From Bacillota bacterium (lineage in GTDB: Bacteria > Bacillota > Sulfobacillia > RBS10-35 > JAJYVM01), in the NCBI GenBank assembly GCA_021792015.1, contig JAJYVM010000065.1:1-12603 (forward strand): DNA of 12,603 nt. Direction: 5' to 3'. Numbering within the stretch: position 1 is the stretch's first letter; each line of letters starts with the position of its first letter. The translations under genes were made by a program, and so were the position numbers. Below are positions 1 to 7,136 of this stretch, in pieces. The notes under the pieces are model-generated. The model had not been told where the DNA came from and searched no databases. It saw only the letters and a list, made by a program, of their open reading frames with translations.

Positions 1-740
1 CCGCCGAGCCGCTTGGGCGGGCCGCGGCCGCCAACGGCACCGTCATCGGCATCCTGATCGAGGTCAACGTCGGCCAGAACCGCTGCGGCCTGGACCCCTA
101 CGACCGCCGCGCCCTGCTGGAGCTGGCCCGCCGCATCGCCGCCACCCCCGGCCTTCGCTTCGACGGCCTCCAGGCCTACGAGGGCCACGCGGCCTTCGAC
201 CCGAGCAAGCAGACGCTTGCACCCGTCCACCAGGCAGCCCACGCCGCCCGCCAAGCCCTGGTCGACGCCGGGATGCCGCCGGCCATCGTCAGCGGGGCAG
301 CCACCGGCACCGCCGCCGCCACCGCCGCCTCGGGCGCCTACACGGAGATCCAGCCGGGCTCCTACGCCACCATGGACGCCCGCTACTCGGGCGTGGTCGG
401 GGATGCGTTCCGCCCTGCCCTCGGCCTGCTGGCGAGCGTGGTCAGCGTCCCGACGCCGGAGCGCGTCGTGCTGGATGCGGGCCAGAAGGCCCTTTCCGTG
501 GACTATGGCGCCCCCGTGGTCAAGGGGCGGGAGGGCGAGCTCGTGGTCCTCGCCAAGGGCGCCAGCGACGAGCACGCGGTCATCGAGGTGCGCGGCGGTC
601 CCCGCCCGACGGTTGGCGAGGTGCTGGAGCTGTACCCGAGCCACGGATGCACGACGTTCAACCTGCACGACCGCGTGTACGGCCTCCGCGGCGGCCGGGT
701 CGAGGCCGTGTGGCCCGTCATGCGCGGCCGCTCCTGGTAG
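1..740 (+). CDS. D-serine dehydratase / D-threonine aldolase-like PLP enzyme (5' end outside window)
   Basis: The reading frame is open from base 3 and ends with TAG at 738-740, giving the C-terminal 245 residues. Family members are usually about 360-380 residues, so roughly 120 residues, including the PLP-binding lysine, lie upstream of the window. The visible part has the fold-type III (alanine-racemase-like) barrel signatures EVNVGQNRCGL and QPGSYATMDARY. The C-terminal domain carries the metal site PSHGCTTFNLHD. Known members are metal-dependent enzymes that cleave D-threonine or dehydrate D-serine. As I recall the family, a His-x-Cys pair is typical of the Zn-dependent D-serine dehydratases and His-x-Asp of D-threonine aldolases; here it is His-Gly-Cys. 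The product is probably cytosolic. An ATP-grasp ligase-like gene starts one base after the stop, so the two are almost certainly cotranscribed. Family assignment is firm; the exact substrate is not. Confidence 0.88.
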   Translation, partial: AEPLGRAAAANGTVIGILIEVNVGQNRCGLDPYDRRALLELARRIAATPGLRFDGLQAYEGHAAFDPSKQTLAPVHQAAHAARQALVDAGMPPAIVSGAATGTAAATAASGAYTEIQPGSYATMDARYSGVVGDAFRPALGLLASVVSVPTPERVVLDAGQKALSVDYGAPVVKGREGELVVLAKGASDEHAVIEVRGGPRPTVGEVLELYPSHGCTTFNLHDRVYGLRGGRVEAVWPVMRGRSW

Positions 741-741
741 G

Positions 742-1722
742 ATGCGGCTCGGCCTGCTCCACACCCTGCGCCACCCCGAGCTGAGCCCCGCCGGCGCCCC
801 CGCCGATCTCTGGGACGACGCCGACACGCCCGACACGGTGGCCGGCTTCGTGGCGGCCCTGGGCGAGCTGGGGCACGCCGTCACGGTGTCCATCGACACG
901 GCCTGCGCACCGCTGGCCGCGTACGAGGCCCTGCGCGGCGTCGACCTGGCGCTGTCGCTGGCGGTCGGCTGGCGGGGGCGGGACCGCGAGGCCCAGGCGC
1001 CGGCGCTGCTCGAAGCGCTGGGGATCCCCTACCTCGGCTCGCCGCCCCTGACCCTGGCGCTCTGCCTGGACAAGGCTGCAAGCAAGTACTTGCTTATGGC
1101 GGCAAGCGTGCCGACCCCGGCCTTTGCGTTGGGGCGCGCGCCCTGCGGCGCGCGCTTTCCCCTGTTCGTCAAGCCGAGCCGTGAGGGCTCGAGCAAGGGG
1201 GTGGCCCCAAGCTCGCACGTGGGCGACCCCGCCGAGCTGGCCGCCGCCGTGGCGCGGGTGGAGGCGGCCTACGCGCAGCCCGCGCTGGTCGAGGCGTACA
1301 TCCCCGGCCGCGAGCTCTGTACGGCCATCCTCGGCGGACGCTTCCTTCCGGTGCTCGAGGTCGCCATGCCGGCGCGGGGCTTCGGGACGGCGGCAGACAA
1401 GGAGGACCTCTGGCGCAGCCTGCCCGTGACGTGTCCCGCCGTCATCCCCCCGCAGCTGGCGCGGCGGCTGGAGGTGCTGACCCGGCGCGCCTGCGCCGTG
1501 CTCGGGGTGCGCCACATGGCGCGGCTGGACTTCCGCTGGGATGGGGCTGGCGAGCCGCAGCTGATCGACGTCAACCCCCTGCCGACGCTGCGCCGGGGCG
1601 GCTCGTACGTCGAGGTGATGGCAGCCGCGGCGGGCCTGGACTACCGCGCGCTCTGGGCCGCGCTGCTCGATGCCGCGGCTTCGCCAACGGCCCCGGCCGC
1701 GGCTTCCCCGCCGCGGAGCTGA
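742..1722 (+). CDS. ATP-grasp ligase of the D-alanine--D-alanine ligase family
   Basis: This 326-residue protein starts at the ATG one base after the upstream stop; the frame is open further upstream only as a shadow of the preceding gene. Recognisable Ddl features are the central-domain lysines near 111-115 (LDKAASKYLL), the glycine-rich ATP loop FVKPSREGSSKGV (142-154), and the metal/ATP-binding end RLDFRWD (261-267) plus LIDVNPLPTL (274-283). The family joins an acyl-phosphate to an amine, classically two D-alanines for peptidoglycan. The usual bacterial Ddl ending of N-T-L-P-G-M-T is replaced by N-P-L-P-T-L, and the N-terminal region is divergent. A substrate other than D-Ala-D-Ala is therefore possible. 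Coupling to a D-amino-acid PLP enzyme fits a D-amino-acid substrate (inference). The last 16 residues are Ala/Pro/Ser-rich, and their DNA is also read antisense by the MFS gene. Confidence 0.82.
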   Translation: MRLGLLHTLRHPELSPAGAPADLWDDADTPDTVAGFVAALGELGHAVTVSIDTACAPLAAYEALRGVDLALSLAVGWRGRDREAQAPALLEALGIPYLGSPPLTLALCLDKAASKYLLMAASVPTPAFALGRAPCGARFPLFVKPSREGSSKGVAPSSHVGDPAELAAAVARVEAAYAQPALVEAYIPGRELCTAILGGRFLPVLEVAMPARGFGTAADKEDLWRSLPVTCPAVIPPQLARRLEVLTRRACAVLGVRHMARLDFRWDGAGEPQLIDVNPLPTLRRGGSYVEVMAAAAGLDYRALWAALLDAAASPTAPAAASPPRS

Positions 1723-2849
1723 AAGCGGAGCACGTACAGCATCCCCAGCAGCGGGCCGACGGCCGCCACGGCGAAGCAGGCAGGCAGGCCGAAACCGCTG
1801 ACGACGAGCCCCAGGAGCAGGGGGCTCGCCACCAGGGCCACCCGGTTGCCGGCCAGCCGCATGGCCAGGGCGCTGCTGCGCTGCCCGGCGGGGGCGTGGT
1901 CGGTCACGATCGCCATGGACAGGGGCTGGTTGTAGCCGAGGGCTGCCCCGCAGAGCAGGGCCGCCGGCACCAGCAGCGCCAGCGAGGAGCTCAGGGGAAC
2001 CACCGCGGTGCCGACGACCTCCGCCGCCATGGCCCCCGCCACCAGCCACCAGCGGTCGATACGCCGGGTCACGCGGCCGATGGTGGGCCGCACGGCCAGG
2101 GAGGCCACCCCACGGAGGGAGATCAGCACCCCGATCACGGCCAGGGGAACGCCGCGCGCGGCCAGGAGCACCGGATAGAACGAGGCGGTCAGGTCGTCGG
2201 CGAACAGGATCAGGGCGGTCACGCCGATGGCCGAGCCGATGGCCGGGGTGGCCAGGAGCTGTCCCGCCTGCTGCAGGCTGGCCCGCGGCCGCACGCGCTG
2301 GCCGCTGCCCGGGGCCGTCCGCGGGTCCAGGCCAAGCGAAACCAGCGCCGCCGCGGCCGCCAGCGCCGTCGCCCAGCCAAGGGCCCCGGCGATCCCCAAC
2401 CGGGCGGCCAGCGTGCCCGCGAGCACCGGCCCCAAGAGGCCCCCGGCGGCGGCGGCCACGGCGTAGATGGCAAAGGTGTCGTTGCGCGAGCGGCCCGGCA
2501 TGTGGGCGACCAGGGCCTGTGAGCCCAGCGTGGCGCCGAACTGGCCGAGTCCGAGCAGCACCATGCCGGCGGTCAGGGGGCCGAGGCCCGGCCGCGACGC
2601 CGCGAGGCCGGTGCCGGCCACGATGGCGAGCAGGCCCGGCACCAGCAGGCGTTTGGCCCCGATGCGGTCGGTGAGGGCCCCGGCCGGAATGGCCAGCAGC
2701 AGCGGCAGAAAGCTCCCGGCCCCCACCACCAGCCCGACCACGGCCGGGCTGGCGTGAAAGCCCGCGGCGGCCAGCGGCGCGAGCGGGGTCACCATGTTGT
2801 TGCTGGTCATGAACGCCGCGGCGAGAAGACAGACGAGGAGGAGCTGCAC
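1641..2849 (-). CDS. MFS transporter
   Basis: This is a 402-residue, strongly hydrophobic protein of the size usual for 12-helix major facilitator transporters. The loop after helix 2 carries the family's motif A, GALTDRIGAKRLL (about 58-70). Repeated Ala/Leu/Val/Gly-rich helices run through the C-terminal half, with the expected basic central loop. The substrate cannot be read from the sequence; a drug or metabolite exporter is the usual default. The chosen start is GTG at 2849-2847, one base after the methyltransferase stop (TGA-G-GTG), which suggests translational coupling, because no good Shine-Dalgarno sequence is visible. The alternative is ATG at residue 14, which would clip helix 1. 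The last 27 residues are an Ala/Ser/Gly-rich tail encoded antisense to the end of the ATP-grasp gene, and the true gene may have gained this tail by losing an earlier stop. Confidence 0.85.
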   Translation of the reverse strand: MQLLLVCLLAAAFMTSNNMVTPLAPLAAAGFHASPAVVGLVVGAGSFLPLLLAIPAGALTDRIGAKRLLVPGLLAIVAGTGLAASRPGLGPLTAGMVLLGLGQFGATLGSQALVAHMPGRSRNDTFAIYAVAAAAGGLLGPVLAGTLAARLGIAGALGWATALAAAAALVSLGLDPRTAPGSGQRVRPRASLQQAGQLLATPAIGSAIGVTALILFADDLTASFYPVLLAARGVPLAVIGVLISLRGVASLAVRPTIGRVTRRIDRWWLVAGAMAAEVVGTAVVPLSSSLALLVPAALLCGAALGYNQPLSMAIVTDHAPAGQRSSALAMRLAGNRVALVASPLLLGLVVSGFGLPACFAVAAVGPLLGMLYVLRFQLRGGEAAAGAVGEAAASSSAAQSAR

Positions 2850-2850
2850 C

Positions 2851-3624
2851 TCAGGCCGTGCCGGCTTTACGCCACCACACCAGCGCCTCGCGGAGGGGGC
2901 GGGGCTCCCGTGCCGCCAGCGCCTCGGCCTCCGCCTCCGTGATCTCGGCGCCCAGCATGGCCTGGGCCCGCTCCCGGGCCTCGGCCGCGCTGGCGAAGCG
3001 CCCGCCGTAGCGTCGGTGGTAGAACGACACGTCCGGCGTGTGGCCCATGGCCAGCAGCAGGTTGTAGAGGTCGGGGAAGCGGGGCTGGGTGGGGGCCGCA
3101 TCGCCCCGGTACTTGGTCCAGAGGTCGCCGAAGCCGCCGAGCATGGCGTCGTGGCGGATGGCGAAGGCCACGGTCTCGCGGGCCAGATCCCCCGCCCGGC
3201 GGATGAAGGCCGGCGCATCCGGCACAAAGTGGACCACGTGGACGCAGAGGACGAGGTCGGCCGGCTGCAGGTCCGCCTGCGCGAAGGGGGCCGGCACCAC
3301 GCGGATGTTGCCGTGGCGGGCGGCGGCCGGCTCAAGGTGCGCCCGCATGGCGGGGGACGGCTCCACAGCGACGACCTCGCGCGCCACCTCCGCCAGCGGC
3401 AGGGTGTAGCGTCCCACCCCGGCGCCGACGTCGATCACCGTGCGGCCCCTGGCCAAGGGCAGCAGCATCGGCAGCAGCGGATCCTCCCCGGTGAAACCGC
3501 GCCCGAAGCGGTCGGCCATCCGCGCGAAGCGGTCGCCGCCCGCATCCGCGGCAAGGAAGGCGGCCCCGCGCCCACCCTCCACCAGGCTCCGCCAGCGCGC
3601 CGCCCAGTCCGCCTCGGGGCTCAT
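2851..3624 (-). CDS. class I SAM-dependent methyltransferase
   Basis: This 257-residue protein has a Rossmann-type methyltransferase core. Motif I is VIDVGAGVGRYTLPLA (63-78). The acidic residue at the end of strand 2 that contacts the ribose of SAM is in VVAVEPSP (84-91). The motif IV strand is DLVLCVHVVHFVPDAP (about 123-138). The N-terminal 50 residues and the C-terminal third are not diagnostic, so the methyl acceptor (RNA, protein or small molecule) is unknown. The ATG at 3624 overlaps the stop of the upstream helicase (ATGA), with a GAGGCGG ribosome-binding stretch inside the helicase end. The downstream MFS gene follows after one base. Such tight packing indicates a single transcript, but does not by itself show a shared pathway. 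Confidence 0.85.
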   Translation of the reverse strand: MSPEADWAARWRSLVEGGRGAAFLAADAGGDRFARMADRFGRGFTGEDPLLPMLLPLARGRTVIDVGAGVGRYTLPLAEVAREVVAVEPSPAMRAHLEPAAARHGNIRVVPAPFAQADLQPADLVLCVHVVHFVPDAPAFIRRAGDLARETVAFAIRHDAMLGGFGDLWTKYRGDAAPTQPRFPDLYNLLLAMGHTPDVSFYHRRYGGRFASAAEARERAQAMLGAEITEAEAEALAAREPRPLREALVWWRKAGTA

Positions 3625-5825
3625 ATCAGCACCGCCGCCTCATCGCGATCGATTCGCTCCTGAATCCGGCGCAGCTTGTCCTGCAGGCCGGCATCGCCGG
3701 CGCTGGCCGTGCGCAGCTGGCGCAGCAGGTCGACGGCCCGTCGGATGGCGCCGATGAGGTCACCCTCCTGAATGGTGGTGTGGGAGATCACGTCGCCGAA
3801 GGCCGCGCCCCGCGACCACTGGTAGATCAGGGGGCAGACCACGTCCTCGAAGGTGATGGTGCAGCCGGCGGCGCGCAGCCGCCGCACCAGGCGATCCACC
3901 CGGCGCACGGCGGGGACGGGCTTGACGCCGAAGCAGGCGTCGTCGTGGCGGGGATCGTAATCCACGGCCGCCAGGACGGAGGCGATGGTGTCCTCGTCCT
4001 CGTCGTGAAAGAACCCCTCGAACAGCAGCTCCGTCAGGAGCACGGGCTCCACGTGCAGGTGGCGCGCCACCTCGCCCCGCGCCAGCAGGCGCTCGCCCTC
4101 GATGTACTCCAGCCGCTCGAGGCGGGCGCACACCACGTCCATCTGGGCGCGGTAGGCCGCGGCGGCGTCGACCTGGCCGAGCTTGTCCTCGGTCTCGGCG
4201 ATGCGGGCCTGCACGTGCGCGTAGGGCCCCTCCAGGGCCCGGCAGGGGTCCACGCTCGGCTTGGGGCAGGCAACATCCACGGCCAGACCCGCCTGCAGGG
4301 ACCGGATCGCCCGCCCCGACGCCGCCCGGCCGCGGGAGTTGCGCCGCTTGCGGCGCCGCCGCCGCTCGAAGTCGAGCTCGTCCTGCATGCGGGCGTGGAC
4401 CAGCGGACAGGCGGGTGTGCCCAGGCGCTCGCAGGCCTGTCCGACCAGCGCCGCCGCGTCCCCGCGCAGCGTGACCAGCCGCCCGCGCAGGGAATCCTCC
4501 TCGCGCCGCCGCTGGTACTCGTGGAAGTTGCGGGCCAGGAGCTCGACGGCCCGGTCGCGCCCGAAGGTCCGCAGCAGGTTCAGCACCGTGCCCTCGGTGA
4601 CGAAGAACTGGCTGCGCAGGGGCTCCAGGGGCAGGGCGCCGTAGTTGGGCAGGGGCTGGCGGTCGCGGCCGTCCACGCCCACGAAGGCGTAGCCCCGCTC
4701 GTCCATGCCCCGGCGGCCGGCGCGGCCGGTCATCTGCTGGAACTCCATGACCGAGAGCGGCCGGAAGCCGCGCCCGTCGAACTTGCGCGTCGTCTCGATC
4801 GCCACGCCGCGGACGGGGTAGTTCACGCCGACGGCGAAGGTCTCGGTGCAGTAGAGGAGCTTGATGAGGCCGCGGCCGTAGAGCTGCTCCACGATGCGCT
4901 TGGTTGAGGGCAGCAGGCCCGCGTGGTGAAATCCCACCCCGCGCATCAGGCACCGCTCGAGAAAGCGCAGCGAACCGGCGCCCGGGTAGCGGGCCTTCAG
5001 CTCCGCCAGGGCCGCCTGCAGGTCGGCGCGCTCGCCCCGCGTCAGCAGGTCCAGCCGCTCGGCCGCCTCGCGGGCCCGCTCCTCGCAGCCGATGCGCGAG
5101 AACACGAAGAAGAGGGCCGGCAGGGCATCCTGGGCCCGCATCTCGTCCACCAACTGCAGGTGCTTGAGGGTCTTGCCCTCAAAGCCCCCCTCGGCCCGCG
5201 ACTGCTCCGCCCGCTGGTAGGGCAAAAGGCCGGCCGGCGTCACGAAGCGGACGCTGAGCGGCACGGCGCGGCGGCCCTCCTTGATCCGCACCACGGGTGC
5301 CTCCAGCGACTCCTCCATCCAGGCGGCCAGGGCGTCGAGGTTGCCGATGGTCGCCGACAGGCCCAGCACCCGCACGCCCCGCGGCAGGAGGATGATGCTC
5401 TCCTCCCAGGCGATGCCGCGGTCCGAGGCGATGTAGTGGATCTCGTCGAAGATCACCCAGCGCAGGTTCTCCAGGCGGTCGTCGGCCGTGACCAGCTGGT
5501 TGCGCAGGATCTCGGTCGTCATGATGACGACCTGGGCATCGGGGTTGATGGCCACGTCGCCCGTGAGGATGCCGATGCGCTCCTCGCCGAACAGGGCCGT
5601 GTAGTCGCTGAACTTCTGGTTGCTGAGCGCCTTGATCGGCGCCGTGTAGACGACCTTGGCGCCGGCGGCGATCGAGCGCTCGATCAGGTAGTCGGCGATG
5701 ACCGTCTTGCCCGTACCGGTCGGCGCGGAGACAAGGACATTGTGGCCCGCGTCGACGGCTGCCAGGGCGCGGATCTGAAAGGGATCCAGTTGCAGGCCGC
5801 GGTAGGCCGAAATGGCAAGCGACAG
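3621..5825 (-). CDS. Ski2/HelY-like DExH-box helicase with DSHCT-type C-terminus
   Basis: This 734-residue superfamily 2 helicase unwinds RNA (or DNA) using ATP. The order is Q-motif-like LQLDPFQIRAL (11-21), Walker A APTGTGKT (34-41), the DEIH box (127-130), SAT (157-159), the helicase C domain with GVGFHHAGLLP (296-306), motif VI QMTGRAGRRG (364-373), and a C-terminal helical region from about 560 resembling the DSHCT domain of Ski2/Mtr4/HelY proteins. A linker holds a very basic stretch (488-500) flanked by two C-x7-C pairs (C465/C473 and C520/C528). The frame stays open far upstream as a shadow of genes on the other strand, but no ATG, GTG or TTG occurs in frame between the Q motif and base 5930. 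I place the start at CTG 5825-5823, ten bases after GAGGGGAG and downstream of an extended -10. It is the first gene of the operon with the methyltransferase and MFS genes. Confidence 0.85.
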   Translation of the reverse strand: MSLAISAYRGLQLDPFQIRALAAVDAGHNVLVSAPTGTGKTVIADYLIERSIAAGAKVVYTAPIKALSNQKFSDYTALFGEERIGILTGDVAINPDAQVVIMTTEILRNQLVTADDRLENLRWVIFDEIHYIASDRGIAWEESIILLPRGVRVLGLSATIGNLDALAAWMEESLEAPVVRIKEGRRAVPLSVRFVTPAGLLPYQRAEQSRAEGGFEGKTLKHLQLVDEMRAQDALPALFFVFSRIGCEERAREAAERLDLLTRGERADLQAALAELKARYPGAGSLRFLERCLMRGVGFHHAGLLPSTKRIVEQLYGRGLIKLLYCTETFAVGVNYPVRGVAIETTRKFDGRGFRPLSVMEFQQMTGRAGRRGMDERGYAFVGVDGRDRQPLPNYGALPLEPLRSQFFVTEGTVLNLLRTFGRDRAVELLARNFHEYQRRREEDSLRGRLVTLRGDAAALVGQACERLGTPACPLVHARMQDELDFERRRRRKRRNSRGRAASGRAIRSLQAGLAVDVACPKPSVDPCRALEGPYAHVQARIAETEDKLGQVDAAAAYRAQMDVVCARLERLEYIEGERLLARGEVARHLHVEPVLLTELLFEGFFHDEDEDTIASVLAAVDYDPRHDDACFGVKPVPAVRRVDRLVRRLRAAGCTITFEDVVCPLIYQWSRGAAFGDVISHTTIQEGDLIGAIRRAVDLLRQLRTASAGDAGLQDKLRRIQERIDRDEAAVLI

Positions 5826-5835
5826 GCCGACTTGG

Positions 5836-5843
5836 CTCCCCTC
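5836..5843 (-). promoter_or_regulatory. ribosome-binding site that fixes the helicase start
   Basis: On the minus strand the bases read GAGGGGAG. Ten bases separate this purine block from the in-frame CTG at 5825-5823. No canonical start codon is available in frame, so this site is the main reason for placing translation initiation there. An alternative ATT at 5813-5811 would lie 22 bases away, which is too far. Confidence 0.5.
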
Positions 5844-5858
5844 GCGGAATTCCCCGCC

Positions 5859-5867
5859 ATCATACCA
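5859..5867 (-). promoter_or_regulatory. extended -10 promoter element for the helicase operon
   Basis: The minus strand reads TGGTATGAT, a TGn extension followed by TATGAT, which matches TATAAT at five of six positions. Transcription would start near 5852, leaving a leader of about 27 bases that contains the GAGGGGAG ribosome-binding site. No convincing -35 hexamer lies at the usual distance, which is tolerated for extended -10 promoters. The element sits in the 105-bp gap between the divergent helicase and aminotransferase genes. No equally clear promoter for the aminotransferase was found there. Confidence 0.45.
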
Positions 5868-5930
5868 TAGCGCCCGCAGGCAGGCGTCGGCCGCGCCTGC
5901 GCCGAAAGGCTGAGGCGGGAGGGATACCGC

Positions 5931-7097
5931 ATGCCCGGCAGGCCCGTCGTCGCCATCCCCGGCCCCACGCCGGTCCGCGAGGAGATCCTGGCCGCGCTCG
6001 CCGAGCCGACCTTCGGGCACGGCCAGCCGGAGTTCGTGGAGATCTACCGCCGTGCCATCGCGGCCTTCAGGGGCCTGGTGCACGCCCACGAGGCGATCGT
6101 CATCGGCGGTGCCGGCACGCTGGCCATGGAGATGGCGCTGGTCAACTGCCTGCAGCCGGGGGACGACCTGCTCGTGGTCACCCACGGGGTCTTCGGCGAC
6201 CGCTTTGCCCAGATCGGGCGCCGCTTCCGCTGGAACGTGCGCACCCTGGCCCCGGCCCAGCCCGGCCAGGCCGTCGATCCCGACGAGCTGGCCAGGGCCC
6301 TGCGGGGCGGCGGCTTCCGGGCCGTGACCGTGACCCACGTCGACACCTCCACCGGCGTGCGCGCCCCCGTGGAGGCGTACGCGGACGTGCTGCGGGCCTC
6401 GGACGCCTACTTCATCCTCGACGGCGTCTGCGCCACCGCCGGCCTCCCGGAGCCGATGGACGCCTGGGGCGTCGACTACCTGGTCACCACCTCGCAGAAG
6501 GCCATCGGCGTGCCGCCGGGCTTTGCCCTGCTGGGGCTGTCCGAGCGCGCCCTGGACCGCCGCGCGGAGATGGGCGAGGCCATCGGCGCCTATTACGCGG
6601 ACATCGCCAACTGGCTGCCGGTCATGCGCGACCCGTCCGGCTACTTCGCCACCCCGCCGACCAACATGGTGGTCGCCCTGGAGCGGGCCTTCCGACTGAT
6701 CGAGGCCGAGGGCCTGGCGGAGCGCTTCGACCGCCACGAGCGGCAGGGCCGCGCCATGCGGGCCGCCTGGTCGGCCCTGGGTCTGGAGCTGCTGGCCGTC
6801 CCGGGCCTTGAGGCGCCCACGCTGTCGGTGCTGCGCTATCCCGAGGGGGTGGACGACGCCGCCTTCCGCGCCGCCGCCGAGCGCGAGGGGGCCTTTTTGG
6901 CCGCGGGGGTCGGGGCCCTCAAGGGCCACGTCTTCCGCGTCGGCCACATGGGCAACGCGACCCGCGGCGAGCTCCTGACCGTCGTGGCCGCCATCGAGTC
7001 CGCCCTGACCGCCTGCGGCCACCCCGTGCAGGCCGGCAGCGGGGTCGGCGCGGCCGCGGCGCTGCTGGGCGCGGCCGGAGAGCCCGTCCGCCGCTGA
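5931..7097 (+). CDS. class-V aminotransferase, alanine--glyoxylate / serine--pyruvate type
   Basis: This 388-residue fold-type I PLP enzyme has the N-terminal IPGPTPV motif (9-15), a glycine-rich cofactor phosphate region GGAGTLAMEMAL (59-70), the aspartate that contacts the pyridine nitrogen in FILDGVCATAG (D164), and the Schiff-base lysine in TTSQKAIGVPPG (K190). The C-terminal RVGHMGN is typical of the alanine--glyoxylate aminotransferase/PucG/aspartate-aminotransferase-like branch. The family moves amino groups between small amino acids and glyoxylate or pyruvate, or acts in purine catabolism. The sequence alone does not separate these roles. The start is supported by GGGAGGG (5917-5923), seven bases before the ATG. 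It is the first gene of a + strand run; the next gene begins 39 bases downstream with its own ribosome-binding site, so cotranscription is likely but functional linkage is not shown. Confidence 0.88.
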   Translation: MPGRPVVAIPGPTPVREEILAALAEPTFGHGQPEFVEIYRRAIAAFRGLVHAHEAIVIGGAGTLAMEMALVNCLQPGDDLLVVTHGVFGDRFAQIGRRFRWNVRTLAPAQPGQAVDPDELARALRGGGFRAVTVTHVDTSTGVRAPVEAYADVLRASDAYFILDGVCATAGLPEPMDAWGVDYLVTTSQKAIGVPPGFALLGLSERALDRRAEMGEAIGAYYADIANWLPVMRDPSGYFATPPTNMVVALERAFRLIEAEGLAERFDRHERQGRAMRAAWSALGLELLAVPGLEAPTLSVLRYPEGVDDAAFRAAAEREGAFLAAGVGALKGHVFRVGHMGNATRGELLTVVAAIESALTACGHPVQAGSGVGAAAALLGAAGEPVRR

Positions 7098-7136
7098 GGG
7101 GTCCCCGCTGCCGATAAAGGGACAGGGGGGACGGCA

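Noticed and set aside
300..345. GCC/ACC-rich repeat-like run
   Set aside because: It encodes the Ala/Thr/Gly-rich loop of the PLP enzyme and has no regular unit; codon bias in GC-rich DNA explains it.
718..2049. Long minus-strand open frame opposite the ATP-grasp gene
   Set aside because: Gly/Arg/Ala/Pro-rich shadow with no motifs; both the ATP-grasp and MFS genes are clear and explain the region.
1431..2522. Plus-strand open frame opposite the MFS gene
   Set aside because: Gln/Gly/His/Arg-rich antisense shadow of a hydrophobic transporter; no recognisable fold.
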